64,000 nt of DNA from Marinobacter pelagius (GTDB lineage Bacteria > Pseudomonadota > Gammaproteobacteria > Pseudomonadales > Oleiphilaceae), in assembly GCF_900114925.1 (NCBI RefSeq), contig NZ_FOUR01000010.1:55093-119092 (forward strand). The letters run 5' to 3'. Of this stretch, positions 26,289 to 36,974 are shown piece after piece. The position numbers and the translations under genes were made by a program. How positions within the stretch are numbered: the stretch's first letter is position 1; every line of letters begins with the position of its first letter. The notes beneath the pieces are model-generated. The model ran no database searches. It saw only the letters and a program-made list of their open reading frames with translations, and was not told the DNA's origin.

Positions 26289-26514
26289 GGGGTCAGAAGA
26301 AGGCTTTCTTCAGACCCCTGGCTATTGCTAGCTCGGAGTCAGGCCTGAAAACGGGGTCAGATGAAAGCTTTCATCTGACCCCAACTTAGCGCCTGTCTCC
26401 GAGTTCAGGTATTCCCCAGGGGGCTGATGAAAACCTTCATCTGACCCCAACTTGGCGCCTGTCCCCTAGTTCACGTCTTTCTTCGGGGTCTGATGAACGC
26501 TTTCATCTGACCCC
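26289..26514. repeat. Palindromic repeat array A (4 copies)
   Basis: Four 30-base palindromic units start at 26289, 26353, 26419 and 26485, spaced 64, 66 and 66 bases. Each has outer arms close to GGGGTCAGA and TCTGACCCC and a short inner stem. The two 36-base linkers at 26383-26418 and 26449-26484 are alike (27 of 36 positions), so the duplicated unit is about 66 bases. The array fills the gap between convergent hisF and the deacetylase gene; the last copy lies inside the deacetylase reading frame. Confidence 0.9.
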
Positions 26515-27332
26515 AACTTGATCTTTGCCGCGTAAGCCGGCCGAATCGCCTGCTTCTCCCCCTCCGCAAACATCGCCCGGTTCCCGTTACGCATGGCCCA
26601 CAGCCCGCTCACGGTCGCCACGGCAATGCCCTGCTCATCCAGCAGCGGCAGGTGCTTCTCCAGGTAATCCACAGTGACCTTGTGCGGGTGCCCGATACCA
26701 ACTGCGCTGCCATTCTCCTTGGCGCGTTTGATCAGCAGCTTGAACTGGCGGTCAACGAACTCTTCGGTCTGTTCGTGGTCCAGGAACACATCCCGGGTCA
26801 TGTTCGGTATCCGGTAGGCGGTGGCCACATCGCCGGCGACGGAGGAGGCGATGGTGCGGCTGTCCACGAAGTACACCGGGTACTTGTCGAGCTCCTTCAT
26901 GACCCAGTCCATAGCTTGCAATTGCTGGGTCAGCAGACTGCCCATGTGGTTGTTGACGCCACTGACGTAGGGGATGGACTGGAGTGAGCGACGCAGGGTC
27001 TGGCTCAGGGTGTGTTCGTCCATGTCCGGTGTAAGCCCGCCGGCGCCAAGGCTGAAGTTCTGGGTGTTGGCCATGGGCGCGTGCAGCATGATCTCCTTGT
27101 TCTGCTGGTGCGCCAAGTTGGCCAGTTGTTCGGTGAAGCGCCGATAGGGCAGGAAGGCCAGGGTCAGGGGCTGGTCCATGTTGGCCAGGCGCCGGCCTTC
27201 GTGAAGGTTGTGGCCCATATCGTCAATGATGATGGCGATCGTGGGCGGCAGTTCCCGCGGGGACTCACCCGCGCTCGCGCTGGCAGCGGCCAGGCAGGCA
27301 GCTGCCAGCACCAGGTAACGAATCAGACTCAC
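26466..27332 (-). CDS. Divergent polysaccharide deacetylase family protein
   Basis: This 288-residue secreted protein has a signal peptide (residues 1 to about 22, Ala-Ser-Ala end) and the DUF610/YibQ-type deacetylase fold: Ile-Ile-Ile-Asp-Asp-Met-Gly-His near residue 33, Leu-His-Ala-Pro-Met, Asn-Asn-His-Met-Gly-Ser and Gly-Ile-Gly-His-Pro. The substrate is unknown. Its last codons (Gly-Ser-Asp-Glu-Ser-Val-His-Gln-Thr-Pro) are read from a palindromic repeat unit at 26485-26514, so the C terminus has been replaced or extended by the repeat. It overlaps the upstream ctpA-like gene by 4 bases. Confidence 0.88.
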   Translation of the reverse strand: MSLIRYLVLAAACLAAASASAGESPRELPPTIAIIIDDMGHNLHEGRRLANMDQPLTLAFLPYRRFTEQLANLAHQQNKEIMLHAPMANTQNFSLGAGGLTPDMDEHTLSQTLRRSLQSIPYVSGVNNHMGSLLTQQLQAMDWVMKELDKYPVYFVDSRTIASSVAGDVATAYRIPNMTRDVFLDHEQTEEFVDRQFKLLIKRAKENGSAVGIGHPHKVTVDYLEKHLPLLDEQGIAVATVSGLWAMRNGNRAMFAEGEKQAIRPAYAAKIKLGSDESVHQTPKKDVN

Positions 27333-28729
27333 TCGCCGTTTCCTTCTCCGGAAGCTCCATCCCTGCGGTTCAGAATGTTCATGCCCTTGAGCAGGTTCAG
27401 GGCTGAGCGCAGTTGGTAATCCCGCTCGACCATGGAGGCGGAATCCGGTGCCTGCTCATCAGAGCTGTCCGGCTCCTTGCCCTCGTCCTGGCCTTCCAGG
27501 TGGCCGCTGAGATCGGCTTCGGTGAAGAACGGCCCGCCCTCGAGTTCGGTCAGTTCCGCCGGGCGCACCACGATATCCGGCTTGATACCGGTGGCCTGGA
27601 TGGAGCGGCCATCCGGCGTGTAGTAGCGGGCAGTGGTCATCTTGATGGCATGGGTCTCATCCAGCGGGATAACGGTCTGGACGCTACCCTTGCCAAAGGA
27701 CTGGGTGCCCATGATGACGGCGCGCTCGTGATCCTGAAGAGCTCCGGCCAGGATTTCGGAAGCCGAGGCGGAGCCGCCGTTGATCAGGACCACAATGGGT
27801 GTGCCTGCCATGACATCTCCGGACTTGGCGCTGAAGCGCAGCCGCGAGCTCTGGATCCGGCCTTCGGTGTAGACGATCAGGCCACCGTCGAGCAGGGCGT
27901 CAGCGGTTTCCACCGCGGCCTGCAGAACGCCGCCGGGGTTGTTGCGCAGGTCGATGACCAGGCCATCCAGGTCGGCGCCATATTCGCTTTCGAGCTTCTT
28001 CAGGGTGTCCTTGAACTGGCCACCGGTATCGGCCTGGAACTGGGTAACGCGCACGTACCCGTAGCCGTTATCCAGCATGCGCGATTTCACGCTGGTAACC
28101 TTGATGATATCCCGGGTAACGTCGATCTCGATTGGCGCACTCTCGCCTTCGCGCATGATGGTCAGGGTGAGTACGGTGCCGGGCTTGCCCCGCATCAGCT
28201 TTACCGCTTCTTCCAGGGACATGCCTTTGACCGGCTTTTCATCCAGTTTGATGATCAGGTCGCCGGCCTGCACACCGGCTTTCTGGGCCGGGGTGTCGTC
28301 GATCGGGGAGATGACTTTGACAAAGCCGTTTTCCATACCCACTTCAATGCCGAGGCCGCCGAATTCGCCGGAAGTGCTTTCTTCCAGTTCTTCGTAGTCC
28401 TTGGGAGCGAGGTAAGTGGAGTGGGGGTCGAGGTCAGACAGCATGCCCTTGATGGCGCTTTCGAGCAGTTGCTGGTCGGAGACTTCCTCGACGTAGGCAT
28501 CCTTGATGCGGCTGAATACTTCGGTGAATTTGCGCAGGTCGTCCAGTGGGAGCTGTTTTTCGGGATCGGGCAGGCTGATTTCCACTTTCTCGCCGTCCTG
28601 GATGCCTTCCAGCAATTCCTCGGACTGTGGATCCTGGGCAAAGGCCAGGCTCGATGCGGTCATGAAACAGGTGGCGAGCGTGAGTTTGCATAAAACCCTT
28701 GGCGGAAGTGTACTTCTGACCCGTTTCAT
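27329..28729 (-). CDS. ctpA: S41-family C-terminal processing peptidase (CtpA-like)
   Basis: This periplasmic serine protease has a signal peptide, a PDZ domain (about residues 90-175, Gly-Leu-Gly-Ile-Glu) and an S41 catalytic domain. The Ser is in Gly-Gly-Ser-Ala-Ser-Ala-Ser-Glu and the Lys in Phe-Gly-Lys-Gly-Ser-Val-Gln. ATG 28729 (466 aa, GGGA upstream) is preferred over GTG 28753. The order envC, ctpA, divergent deacetylase is conserved in many proteobacteria and links it to cell-wall hydrolase control. Confidence 0.93.
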   Translation of the reverse strand: MKRVRSTLPPRVLCKLTLATCFMTASSLAFAQDPQSEELLEGIQDGEKVEISLPDPEKQLPLDDLRKFTEVFSRIKDAYVEEVSDQQLLESAIKGMLSDLDPHSTYLAPKDYEELEESTSGEFGGLGIEVGMENGFVKVISPIDDTPAQKAGVQAGDLIIKLDEKPVKGMSLEEAVKLMRGKPGTVLTLTIMREGESAPIEIDVTRDIIKVTSVKSRMLDNGYGYVRVTQFQADTGGQFKDTLKKLESEYGADLDGLVIDLRNNPGGVLQAAVETADALLDGGLIVYTEGRIQSSRLRFSAKSGDVMAGTPIVVLINGGSASASEILAGALQDHERAVIMGTQSFGKGSVQTVIPLDETHAIKMTTARYYTPDGRSIQATGIKPDIVVRPAELTELEGGPFFTEADLSGHLEGQDEGKEPDSSDEQAPDSASMVERDYQLRSALNLLKGMNILNRRDGASGEGNGE

Positions 28730-28835
28730 CGATATATCCCGTTTTGTTTCCACTAGTTGGACGGATTTCCCTGATTCACGACAGTATGGCGTCAGCCGGG
28801 CCGTTTGTCAGCCCTTGAGTGGGTTCGTCGGAGCT

Positions 28836-29984
28836 TCAGTTTGCCAGCCAGCGCCTCGGGTTGTCCGGTTTGCCGTTATGGCGGACCTCAAAATACAGCG
28901 CGGGCGTATCGGTACCGCCGGTCTGGCCCGCCACGGCAATGGTCTCGCCGGCCGCTACCCAGTCGCCGGGGCTGGTGAACAGGCTGCTGCTGTGGCCGTA
29001 GAGTGTCATGTAGCCATCGCCGTGATCAATGATGGTGATCAGGCCAAAACCGCGAAGCCAGTTGGCGAACACCACGCGGCCATAATGAATTGCCTTGATC
29101 TGGGCTTCCTCATTGGTGCTGATCAGCAGACCATTGCGCCGTAACTTGCCATCGGCGTAGCGATCGCCAAAGCCGCTGACTACCTTGCCCTTGACCGGCC
29201 AGGGCAGCTTATCCTTCAGAGAGCGGAAGGGCCGGGATTCGTTGGGGGCGGGAATGCTGGCGATGGCCTGCTGCACTTCCTCGAGCAGTTTTTCCAGGCG
29301 CTTGCGGTCCGCTTCCAGGTCATCCCGTTCGCTCCGCCGGCTCTGGATCTCGGTTTTCAGGGCTGCCAGGGTCTGTTCCCGTTCCTTTCGGGATGCTGAC
29401 AGTTCCTGCTGGCGCTTGCTGAGGGTGGCTTCGGTGTCGGTCAGTTCGGCCCGGGTTACGACGACTCTGGCCTGGGTCTGCCTCAGCTCCCGGAGGCTTT
29501 TCTGGAAGGCTTCGAGGCGCTCAACCGTATTTCGGCTCAGGTACTCGTAGTAGGTCATGGTCCGGGCCATCTGGTCCGGGTCGATCTCGTTGAGCAATAC
29601 CTTGACGGCGGGGGCGTCGCCTTCCATCCAGGCGGAGCGGATCTGTTGTTTCAGGCTTTCGCGCTGGCGGCTGAGGGTTTCGTTGAGGGAGGCTTCCTGC
29701 TCTTCCAGTTCCTGCAGCTGCTGTTGTTGCTGCTCGGCCTTCTCACGCAGGTTCCGGCGCTCGCGGGTCAGTTCGCCGATCCGACGCTCTGTCGCTGCCA
29801 GCTGCTGTTCCAGGTCGGAACGATCTTCCTCGGCGTCAGCCAGCCACTCGTCGATATCCTCAATGCGATCCTTGAGGTCTTCGATCTGGGCAGGGGTAAC
29901 TTCCTGCTGCTGCGCCTGTGTGGACGTCGCCCCCAGCATAAAGCTGAGGGCGAGTGCCAGGACGGGTAAAGGCTTCAAGGCCAA
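28836..29984 (-). CDS. envC: Murein hydrolase activator EnvC
   Basis: EnvC activates the amidases AmiA/AmiB at the division site from the periplasm. The 382-residue protein has a signal peptide (cut near residue 24), a long coiled coil (about 28-255) rich in Gln, Glu, Leu and Arg, and a C-terminal LytM domain (about 270-380). The LytM zinc ligands are missing, as expected for EnvC, which activates rather than cuts. It lies 12 bases after gpmI in the same direction. Confidence 0.93.
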   Translation of the reverse strand: MALKPLPVLALALSFMLGATSTQAQQQEVTPAQIEDLKDRIEDIDEWLADAEEDRSDLEQQLAATERRIGELTRERRNLREKAEQQQQQLQELEEQEASLNETLSRQRESLKQQIRSAWMEGDAPAVKVLLNEIDPDQMARTMTYYEYLSRNTVERLEAFQKSLRELRQTQARVVVTRAELTDTEATLSKRQQELSASRKEREQTLAALKTEIQSRRSERDDLEADRKRLEKLLEEVQQAIASIPAPNESRPFRSLKDKLPWPVKGKVVSGFGDRYADGKLRRNGLLISTNEEAQIKAIHYGRVVFANWLRGFGLITIIDHGDGYMTLYGHSSSLFTSPGDWVAAGETIAVAGQTGGTDTPALYFEVRHNGKPDNPRRWLAN

Positions 29985-29996
29985 GACTGGTCCGGA

Positions 29997-31544
<1,548 letters not shown>

Positions 31545-31651
31545 CACATCATCCGGTTGGTTGGAAAACTTGATAAAAGAGAAGGTCAGATTGTAACCGT
31601 TTTCATTCGCGCAAGCCATGTCCCCGCCTTCTTTGCAGCAGGCTGGGTGTG

Positions 31652-31657
31652 TATAAT
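31652..31657 (+). promoter_or_regulatory. Putative -10 box of the yibN-like gene
   Basis: TATAAT lies 30 bases before the start at 31687 in the short divergent gap with gpmI. The -35 region is weak (TTCTTT at 31629-31634 with 17-base spacing). Confidence 0.4.
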
Positions 31658-31686
31658 CCCGCCAAACAAATTTTCAGGGTGTTTTC

Positions 31687-32103
31687 ATGGACCGCTTGTT
31701 CGAATTCGTTGTCAATCACTACATTCTGGTGTCGCTGTTTGTGGCCTTCCTGGTGGCGATCCTGATCCTGGAGGCCCGCCGTGGTGGTGCCAAGGTATCC
31801 GCCCAGGCGGCGGTCAACCTGATCAACAAGGACGAGGCCGTGGTGGTGGATATCCGTGACCGCAAGGAATTCGGCGAAGGCCGCATCACCGGCTCCGTCA
31901 ACATTCCCCTGAACAGCCTCAAGAGCCGTGCTTCGGAACTGAACAAGTTCAAGGACAAGCAGATCATCGTTGCCGACAAGATGGGCCAGCATTCGGCCAT
32001 GGCGGTCAAGCAGCTCAACGCCGAGGGCTTCACCAACGTGGTGCGCCTCAATGGTGGTGTCAGCGACTGGAAGGCCAGCAACCTGCCGCTGGTGAAAAAG
32101 TAA
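31687..32103 (+). CDS. YibN-like rhodanese-domain membrane protein
   Basis: The 138-residue product has one N-terminal membrane helix (about 11-29) and a rhodanese domain. The active-site loop reads Asp97-Lys-Met-Gly-Gln-His-Ser where active rhodaneses have Cys, so it should not transfer sulphur. E. coli YibN also lacks this Cys, so this appears typical of the subfamily. As in other species it stands upstream of secB, but the usual grxC gene between them is missing. Its function is unknown. Confidence 0.88.
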   Translation: MDRLFEFVVNHYILVSLFVAFLVAILILEARRGGAKVSAQAAVNLINKDEAVVVDIRDRKEFGEGRITGSVNIPLNSLKSRASELNKFKDKQIIVADKMGQHSAMAVKQLNAEGFTNVVRLNGGVSDWKASNLPLVKK

Positions 32104-32180
32104 CGCCGAGATGGCCCTTGATCTCGGGCCCGATCTGCCGCACTGTTTGACCTTCGCCGGAGCCGGCATGAGTTTAACAA

Positions 32181-32253
32181 GGGGTCAGAAGAAAGCTTTC
32201 TTCTGACCCCGTTTTCAGACTCCGGGGTCTGATGAACACCTTCATCTGACCCC
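32181..32253. repeat. Palindromic repeat array B (2 copies)
   Basis: Two 30-base palindromic units at 32181-32210 and 32224-32253 (spacing 43) lie between the yibN-like gene and secB. The first has inner arms GAAGAA/TTCTTC and the second GATGAA/TTCATC. They occupy the place where grxC is found in related genomes. Confidence 0.9.
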
Positions 32254-32313
32254 ATTTTCGAAACAAGACAATAACCGGGCACCCAAGCCCACCAAGAGCA
32301 CAAAGGACCGAAC

Positions 32314-32814
32314 ATGGCTGAGAATCAGCAAGCCGCAGGCAATGAAAACCAGAACCAACCCCAGTTTGCCCTTCAGCGTATCTATGTGAAGGATCTGTCG
32401 TTCGAGTCACCGAACGCGCCGCTGGTATTCCAGGAGCAGTGGAAGCCCCAGGTGAATCTGGACCTGAACACCTCCCACAACAAGGTGAGCGACAACCAGT
32501 ACGAAGTGGTCCTGTCCCTGACCGTCACCACCAAGATCGGTGAGAAAGTCGCCTACATCGTGGAAATCCAGCAGGCGGGTGTGTTCCTGGTGCAGGGCAT
32601 CGAAGGTGCTCAACTGGGCCAGATGCTCGGTGCCTACTGCCCGACCATCCTGTTCCCGTATGCCCGCGAGTCCATTGATAACGTGGTTGCCAAGGGTTCT
32701 TTCCCGGCCCTGATGCTGGCACCGGTCAACTTCGACGCCATTTACGCCCAGGCGCTGAAGCGCAAGCAGGAAGAGGGTGCTGGCGAAGGGAGTGGGGAGC
32801 AGCAGGCTCACTAA
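32314..32814 (+). CDS. secB: Protein-export chaperone SecB
   Basis: SecB holds preproteins unfolded and passes them to SecA. The 166-residue product has the conserved Tyr-Val-Lys-Asp-Leu-Ser-Phe-Glu start, Val-x-Leu-x-Val-Thr strand, Gln-Gln-Ala-Gly-Val-Phe and Cys-Pro-x-x-Leu-Phe-Pro-Tyr-Ala-Arg motifs. The Gln/Glu-rich ends are typical of the family. A repeat array separates it from convergent trmL. Confidence 0.96.
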   Translation: MAENQQAAGNENQNQPQFALQRIYVKDLSFESPNAPLVFQEQWKPQVNLDLNTSHNKVSDNQYEVVLSLTVTTKIGEKVAYIVEIQQAGVFLVQGIEGAQLGQMLGAYCPTILFPYARESIDNVVAKGSFPALMLAPVNFDAIYAQALKRKQEEGAGEGSGEQQAH

Positions 32815-32830
32815 GGGGGTCGGTGAAAAC

Positions 32831-33005
32831 GGGGTCAGATGAACGTGTTCATCAGACCCCTGAGTTGAGACTTGGCCCCTGGGGGGGGGGGATGCGAAAT
32901 TGGGGTCAGATGAAGGTTTTCATCAGACCCCTGAGTTACCTCAGACCATTGAGCCAAAGATCAGCGCCGAACTCCGGGGTCAGATGAAAGCCTTCATCTG
33001 ACCCC
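32831..33005. repeat. Palindromic repeat array C (3 copies) with an 11-G run
   Basis: Units lie at 32831-32860, 32902-32931 and 32976-33005 (spacings 71 and 74) between convergent secB and trmL. All three have the GATGAA/TTCATC inner arms. The first linker contains a run of 11 G at 32881-32891, which explains part of its extra length. Confidence 0.9.
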
Positions 33006-33018
33006 ATCTTCATTTCTG

Positions 33019-33483
33019 TCAAACCCCACCATCAAACCCAAGCTGCCGCCAAGCTTCGTAAACCACCAGCGCCGCCGTATTCGACAGGTTCAAGCTCCGG
33101 CTCTCCGGCCGCATGGGCACCCTGATCCGGTGGCCCTCCGACAGGCTTTCCCTCACCTCCTCAGGCAACCCCCGGGTTTCCGGGCCGAACATCAGGTAGT
33201 CACCATCCTGGTAGTTCACTTCGTGATAGAACCGGCTGCCCTTGGTGGTCAGTCCGAACAGTCGTGAGGGTTGTTCGGTTTCCAGAAATGCCTGGTAACT
33301 GGCATGCACCTTGACGGTGGCGTACTCGCTGTAATCCAGCCCGGCCCGCCGCATCTGTTTGTCTTCCAGGGTGAACCCAAGGGGCTCGATCAGATGCAGC
33401 TGGCAGCCGGTATTGGCGCAGAGCCGGATGATGTTGCCGGTGTTGGGCGGGATCTCCGGCTCGTACAGCACCACATGGAGCAT
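33019..33483 (-). CDS. trmL: tRNA (cytidine/uridine-34 2'-O)-methyltransferase TrmL
   Basis: TrmL methylates the wobble ribose of two tRNA-Leu species. The 154-residue SPOUT protein starts [16 protein letters not shown]. It ends with the trefoil-knot motifs Phe-Gly-Pro-Glu-Thr-Arg-Gly-Leu-Pro and Arg-Ser-Leu-Asn-Leu-Ser-Asn. ATG 33483 fits the family start. It starts 5 bases after the thiolase stop and is probably co-transcribed with it. Confidence 0.95.
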   Translation of the reverse strand: MLHVVLYEPEIPPNTGNIIRLCANTGCQLHLIEPLGFTLEDKQMRRAGLDYSEYATVKVHASYQAFLETEQPSRLFGLTTKGSRFYHEVNYQDGDYLMFGPETRGLPEEVRESLSEGHRIRVPMRPESRSLNLSNTAALVVYEAWRQLGFDGGV

Positions 33484-33488
33484 TGGCT

Positions 33489-34667
33489 TCAGCGTTCCAC
33501 TGCCAGGGCCACGCCCATGCCGCCGCCGATACACAGGGTCGCGAGGCCCTTGTGGACATCACGGCGAACCATCTCATGCAGCAGGGAAACCAGGATGCGG
33601 CAGCCGGAGGCACCGATGGGGTGGCCGATGGCAATGGCGCCGCCATTCACGTTCACCTTGTCGGTATCCCAGCCCAGGTCCCGGTTGACGGAAATGGCCT
33701 GGGCAGCAAAGGCCTCGTTGGCCTCGACCAGGTCCAGGTCATCCACGCTCCAGCCGGCCAGTTTCAGGCAGCGCTGGCTGGCGGGAATCGGGCCGGTGCC
33801 CATGATGGTCGGGTCCACGCCGGCATTGGCGTGGGCCTTGATGGTGGCAATCGGGGTCAGGCCCAGTTCTTTCGCTTTCTCGGCGCTGCACACCATGACG
33901 GCTGCGGCGCCGTCATTCAGGGAGGAGGCGTTGCCGGCGCTGACGGTGCCCTCCTTTTTGAAGGCCGGACGGAGCTTGGCCAGGCTCTCGGCGGTCACGC
34001 CATCCCGGGGACATTCGTCCTTGTCCACCACCAGCGGGTCACCCTTGCGTTGGGGGATGGTGATCGGCACGATCTGGCCGTCGAAGTAGCCGGCCTTCTG
34101 GGCGGCCACGGCTTTCTGCTGGGAGGCTGCGGCAAAGGCGTCCTGCTCCTCGCGGCTGATGCCGTATTTCTCGACGATATTCTCTGCGGTGATGCCCATG
34201 TGGTAATCGTTGAATGCGTCCCACAGGCCGTCCTTGATCATGGTGTCGATCATGGTCCAGTCGCCCATGCGCTGGCCGTTACGGCTGTTGGGCAGCACGT
34301 GGGGCGCCTGGCTCATGCTTTCCTGGCCGCCGGCGATCATCAGCTCGGCATCGCCGCAGCGGATGGCCTGGACGGCCATGTGCACGGCCTTGAGGCCAGA
34401 CCCGCAGACCTTGTTGATGGTCATGGCTGGTACCGAAGCCGGAATGCCGGCATGGATTGCGGCCTGGCGGGCCGGATTCTGGCCGCAGCCAGCGGTCAGT
34501 ACCTGGCCAAGTACCACTTCATTGACCTGGTCTCCGGCGACACCGGTTTCTTCGAGCAGGGCTTTGAGTACGGCAGAACCGAGCTGGTCAGCGCTCAGGC
34601 TGGACAGGCCACCGCCGAAACTTCCGACGGCGGTCCGCTTGGCGGCAACAATGACGACATCACGCAT
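33489..34667 (-). CDS. Acetyl-CoA C-acetyltransferase (thiolase)
   Basis: This 392-residue biosynthetic-type thiolase condenses two acetyl-CoA or cleaves acetoacetyl-CoA. The nucleophilic Cys is in Asn-Lys-Val-Cys-Gly-Ser-Gly (about residue 88), the His in [10 protein letters not shown] and the second Cys in Cys-Ile-Gly-Gly-Gly-Met-Gly. Length is normal. It precedes trmL by 5 bases. Its pathway (PHB, ketone or acetoacetate use) cannot be told from this window. Confidence 0.93.
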   Translation of the reverse strand: MRDVVIVAAKRTAVGSFGGGLSSLSADQLGSAVLKALLEETGVAGDQVNEVVLGQVLTAGCGQNPARQAAIHAGIPASVPAMTINKVCGSGLKAVHMAVQAIRCGDAELMIAGGQESMSQAPHVLPNSRNGQRMGDWTMIDTMIKDGLWDAFNDYHMGITAENIVEKYGISREEQDAFAAASQQKAVAAQKAGYFDGQIVPITIPQRKGDPLVVDKDECPRDGVTAESLAKLRPAFKKEGTVSAGNASSLNDGAAAVMVCSAEKAKELGLTPIATIKAHANAGVDPTIMGTGPIPASQRCLKLAGWSVDDLDLVEANEAFAAQAISVNRDLGWDTDKVNVNGGAIAIGHPIGASGCRILVSLLHEMVRRDVHKGLATLCIGGGMGVALAVER

Positions 34668-34794
34668 GGAATCTCTCCGGTATTTACTGGCGCGGGTTGA
34701 TGGCCCCGCGCTCTGGGATGGAAAACTGCCGGCATTGTATCCGGAAAGGGGTGGGTGGCCAAAACCTGGCCGCGGCGAGATGGAGCGGCCGGGC

Positions 34795-35541
34795 TTACAT
34801 GTTCAGGCTGCGGCCGCCATCCACGGAGATGATCTGCCCGGTCACAAACGGGGCGTCACACATCAGAAAAATCACCATGCTGGCGATGTCGTCGGGATTG
34901 CCGGTGGTGGCCAGTGGAGTCTTCTCGACGATGGCCTTCTGGTAACTCCGGTCAATCGCGCCGTCGTTCTCCGGCCACAGAATCGCTCCCGGCGATACCC
35001 CGTTGACCCGGACGTTTGGTGCCAGATCCTTGGCCCAGGAGCGGGTCAGAGCGGCCAGTCCAGCCTTGCTGGCACAGTACAGCGGGTGGTTGCTCAGGGG
35101 CTTTTCGCTGTAGATGTCGATCAGGTTGACGACGCTGCCGTGAGAATTCTTCAGTGCAGTCAGGCAGGTCTGGAGCAGGAAGAAAGGGGCGCGGAGGTTG
35201 GTGTTCATGATCCGGTCCCAGTCGTCGTACATGGCTTCGCCATTGGGGGTGGGGTAGAACACCGAGGCGTTGTTGACCAGGCCATCCAGCCTGCCCCAGT
35301 GGGCGAGTGCCTCCTTGCCGAGACGGTGGACATCGTCCATCCGGGTCAGGTCGGCCTGCAGGCAGATGGCCGAGCCGGGGCGTGCCTCGTTGAGTTTCTC
35401 GGTCAGCGCCGTGGCCTGGGTCTGCCGGGTACGGTAATGAACCACCAGGTTCCAGCCGCGGTCGTGCAGCATCTCGGCGGTGCGGGCCCCCAGGCGGTGG
35501 GCGGAACCGGTAACCAGTGCAACGGGCGCATTGTCAGTCAT
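34795..35541 (-). CDS. folM: SDR oxidoreductase, pteridine reductase (FolM-like)
   Basis: The 248-residue short-chain dehydrogenase has an N-terminal Thr-Gly-Ser-Ala-His-Arg-Leu-Gly NADP-binding loop whose Arg is typical of pteridine reductases. It also has Asn-Asn-Ala-Ser, the catalytic Tyr-x-x-x-Lys in Leu-Tyr-Cys-Ala-Ser-Lys-Ala, and Pro-Gly-Ala-Ile. The usual catalytic Ser position has Asp (Leu-Ile-Asp-Ile-Tyr), as in pteridine reductases. It reduces dihydro-pterins or -folate. It starts 8 bases after cca. Confidence 0.85.
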   Translation of the reverse strand: MTDNAPVALVTGSAHRLGARTAEMLHDRGWNLVVHYRTRQTQATALTEKLNEARPGSAICLQADLTRMDDVHRLGKEALAHWGRLDGLVNNASVFYPTPNGEAMYDDWDRIMNTNLRAPFFLLQTCLTALKNSHGSVVNLIDIYSEKPLSNHPLYCASKAGLAALTRSWAKDLAPNVRVNGVSPGAILWPENDGAIDRSYQKAIVEKTPLATTGNPDDIASMVIFLMCDAPFVTGQIISVDGGRSLNM

Positions 35542-35549
35542 GTCTGTCC

Positions 35550-36674
35550 TCAGCTGTTGGATGCGGGCAATGCCTGTTCTATACGCTTGAGCCGCTCTGC
35601 CCGGATTGCCTCGCCCATGGCCTTACCCTTGAATCCCCGGGCCAGGAGTTCCCTGGGGTTGACTCCGGCGGCCGCCCGGGCGGCGATCTGCAGGGCGTGA
35701 ACCCCGGCCCGGAGGTCTTCGGGCAGGGCATAGTCCAGCACCTGCAGCAGTGCCTCGAAGCGCGTCTCGCGGCGCCAGAGATCGGCGTAATCCAGCAGTT
35801 CGAGAAGCGCCGAAGCGGTTGCGTCTTTGCTTGAGGATAAATCAGCCAGCCCCGTTTTGAAATGGCAGGCCAGCCTCGCCAGATCCCGGCAGTCGTTCGG
35901 GGCCTTCATGGCCTCGGCGCGGGTTATTGCCTGCTCGGCGGACAGCGGCAGTAGCAAGGCGGCAAAGCGCTGACCGGTACTGGTATCGTGCCGCGCGACA
36001 CTGCGAAGTGCGGACAGCGCCATGGCCAGGGTGTCATCATCTGCCAGTTCGGGAATTAGAACGGGCAGGGCTCCGCAGTCCCGCAAAACCTCGAAAAAGG
36101 TTCCGGGCTCCTGTTCGTGCAGGGCGCGCTGCACTTCCTGCCAGACCCTCTCCGGTACCAGATGATCCACCTCGCCCTCGGCGACCATCTGGCGCATCAG
36201 TGCCATGGTGTCCGGATGTACCTTGAACCCCATGGGCTGGAAGCGGGCGGCAAACCGGGCAGTGCGGAGAATGCGCAGGGGGTCTTCGGCAAAGGCCGGG
36301 GAAACATGGCGCAGCTGCCGGGAACGCAGGTCCTCAAGCCCGTGGAAGGGATCCACCAGCTCGCCCTGCTCATCTCTTGCCATGGCGTTGATGGTCAGAT
36401 CCCGGCGCTTTAGGTCCTCTTCGAGAGTGACGTCGGGAGCGCTGTAGACGCTGAAGCCGTGGTAGCCGCGGCCCTGCTTGCGCTCGGTGCGGGCCAGGGC
36501 ATATTCCTCCCGGGTTTTCGGGTGCAGGAAAACCGGAAAGTCCGCACCCACCTGCTTGAAGCCCTTGGCCAGCATCTCGTCCGGGGTGGCGCCGACCACC
36601 ACCCAGTCACGATCCTTGACGTCAATGCCCAGCAGTTCGTCACGGACAGCGCCGCCGACCAGGTAGGTTTGCAT
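35550..36674 (-). CDS. cca: CCA-adding enzyme (tRNA nucleotidyltransferase)
   Basis: The enzyme adds or repairs the tRNA 3' CCA end. The 374-residue product has Gly-Gly-Ala-Val-Arg-Asp, the catalytic Asp-Arg-Asp-Trp, Arg-Arg-Asp-Leu-Thr-Ile-Asn-Ala-Met, and Glu-Asp-Pro-Leu-Arg-Ile-Leu-Arg of class II enzymes. It is shorter than E. coli Cca (about 412 residues) and I see no HD phosphohydrolase motif in the C-terminal part, so the phosphatase function may be absent. Confidence 0.93.
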   Translation of the reverse strand: MQTYLVGGAVRDELLGIDVKDRDWVVVGATPDEMLAKGFKQVGADFPVFLHPKTREEYALARTERKQGRGYHGFSVYSAPDVTLEEDLKRRDLTINAMARDEQGELVDPFHGLEDLRSRQLRHVSPAFAEDPLRILRTARFAARFQPMGFKVHPDTMALMRQMVAEGEVDHLVPERVWQEVQRALHEQEPGTFFEVLRDCGALPVLIPELADDDTLAMALSALRSVARHDTSTGQRFAALLLPLSAEQAITRAEAMKAPNDCRDLARLACHFKTGLADLSSSKDATASALLELLDYADLWRRETRFEALLQVLDYALPEDLRAGVHALQIAARAAAGVNPRELLARGFKGKAMGEAIRAERLKRIEQALPASNS

Positions 36675-36768
36675 GGGAATGCCTTTGGTTTTGGTTCGGG
36701 TGTTGAGGGGATTATCGGGCGTGGGCGGGAGGTTGGCAAATAGTGGGGGAGGAGACGGGAGTGAAAGA

Positions 36769-36965
36769 GGGGTCAGATGAAAGTGTTCATCAGACCCCGG
36801 TCCGAGTCAGGTGGTGGCGGCTGGCTCAGGGGTCTGAAGAAAAGCTTCTTCTGACCCCAAGTTAGATCAGGCCCCGAGGTTGGAACCTAAGACGGGGTCA
36901 GAAGAACGCTTTCTTCTGACCCCATGTTCACAAGAGCGGTCAGATGAAGGCTTTCATCAGACCCC
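36769..36965. repeat. Palindromic repeat array D (4 copies)
   Basis: Units start at 36769, 36829, 36894 and 36936 (spacings 60, 65 and 42) in the roughly 300-base gap between cca and the TraF-like gene. Copies 2 and 3 have GAAGAA/TTCTTC inner arms and copies 1 and 4 GATGAA/TTCATC. The last unit begins GCGGT in place of GGGGT. No gene is found in this gap. Confidence 0.9.
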
Positions 36966-36974
36966 ATGGCAACG

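Noticed and set aside
28836..29984. Missing zinc ligands in the LytM domain as a defect
   Set aside because: EnvC proteins are degenerate activators and lack these ligands by nature.
31918..32000. Loss of the rhodanese active-site Cys as a novel trait
   Set aside because: E. coli YibN also lacks this Cys, so it appears normal for the subfamily.
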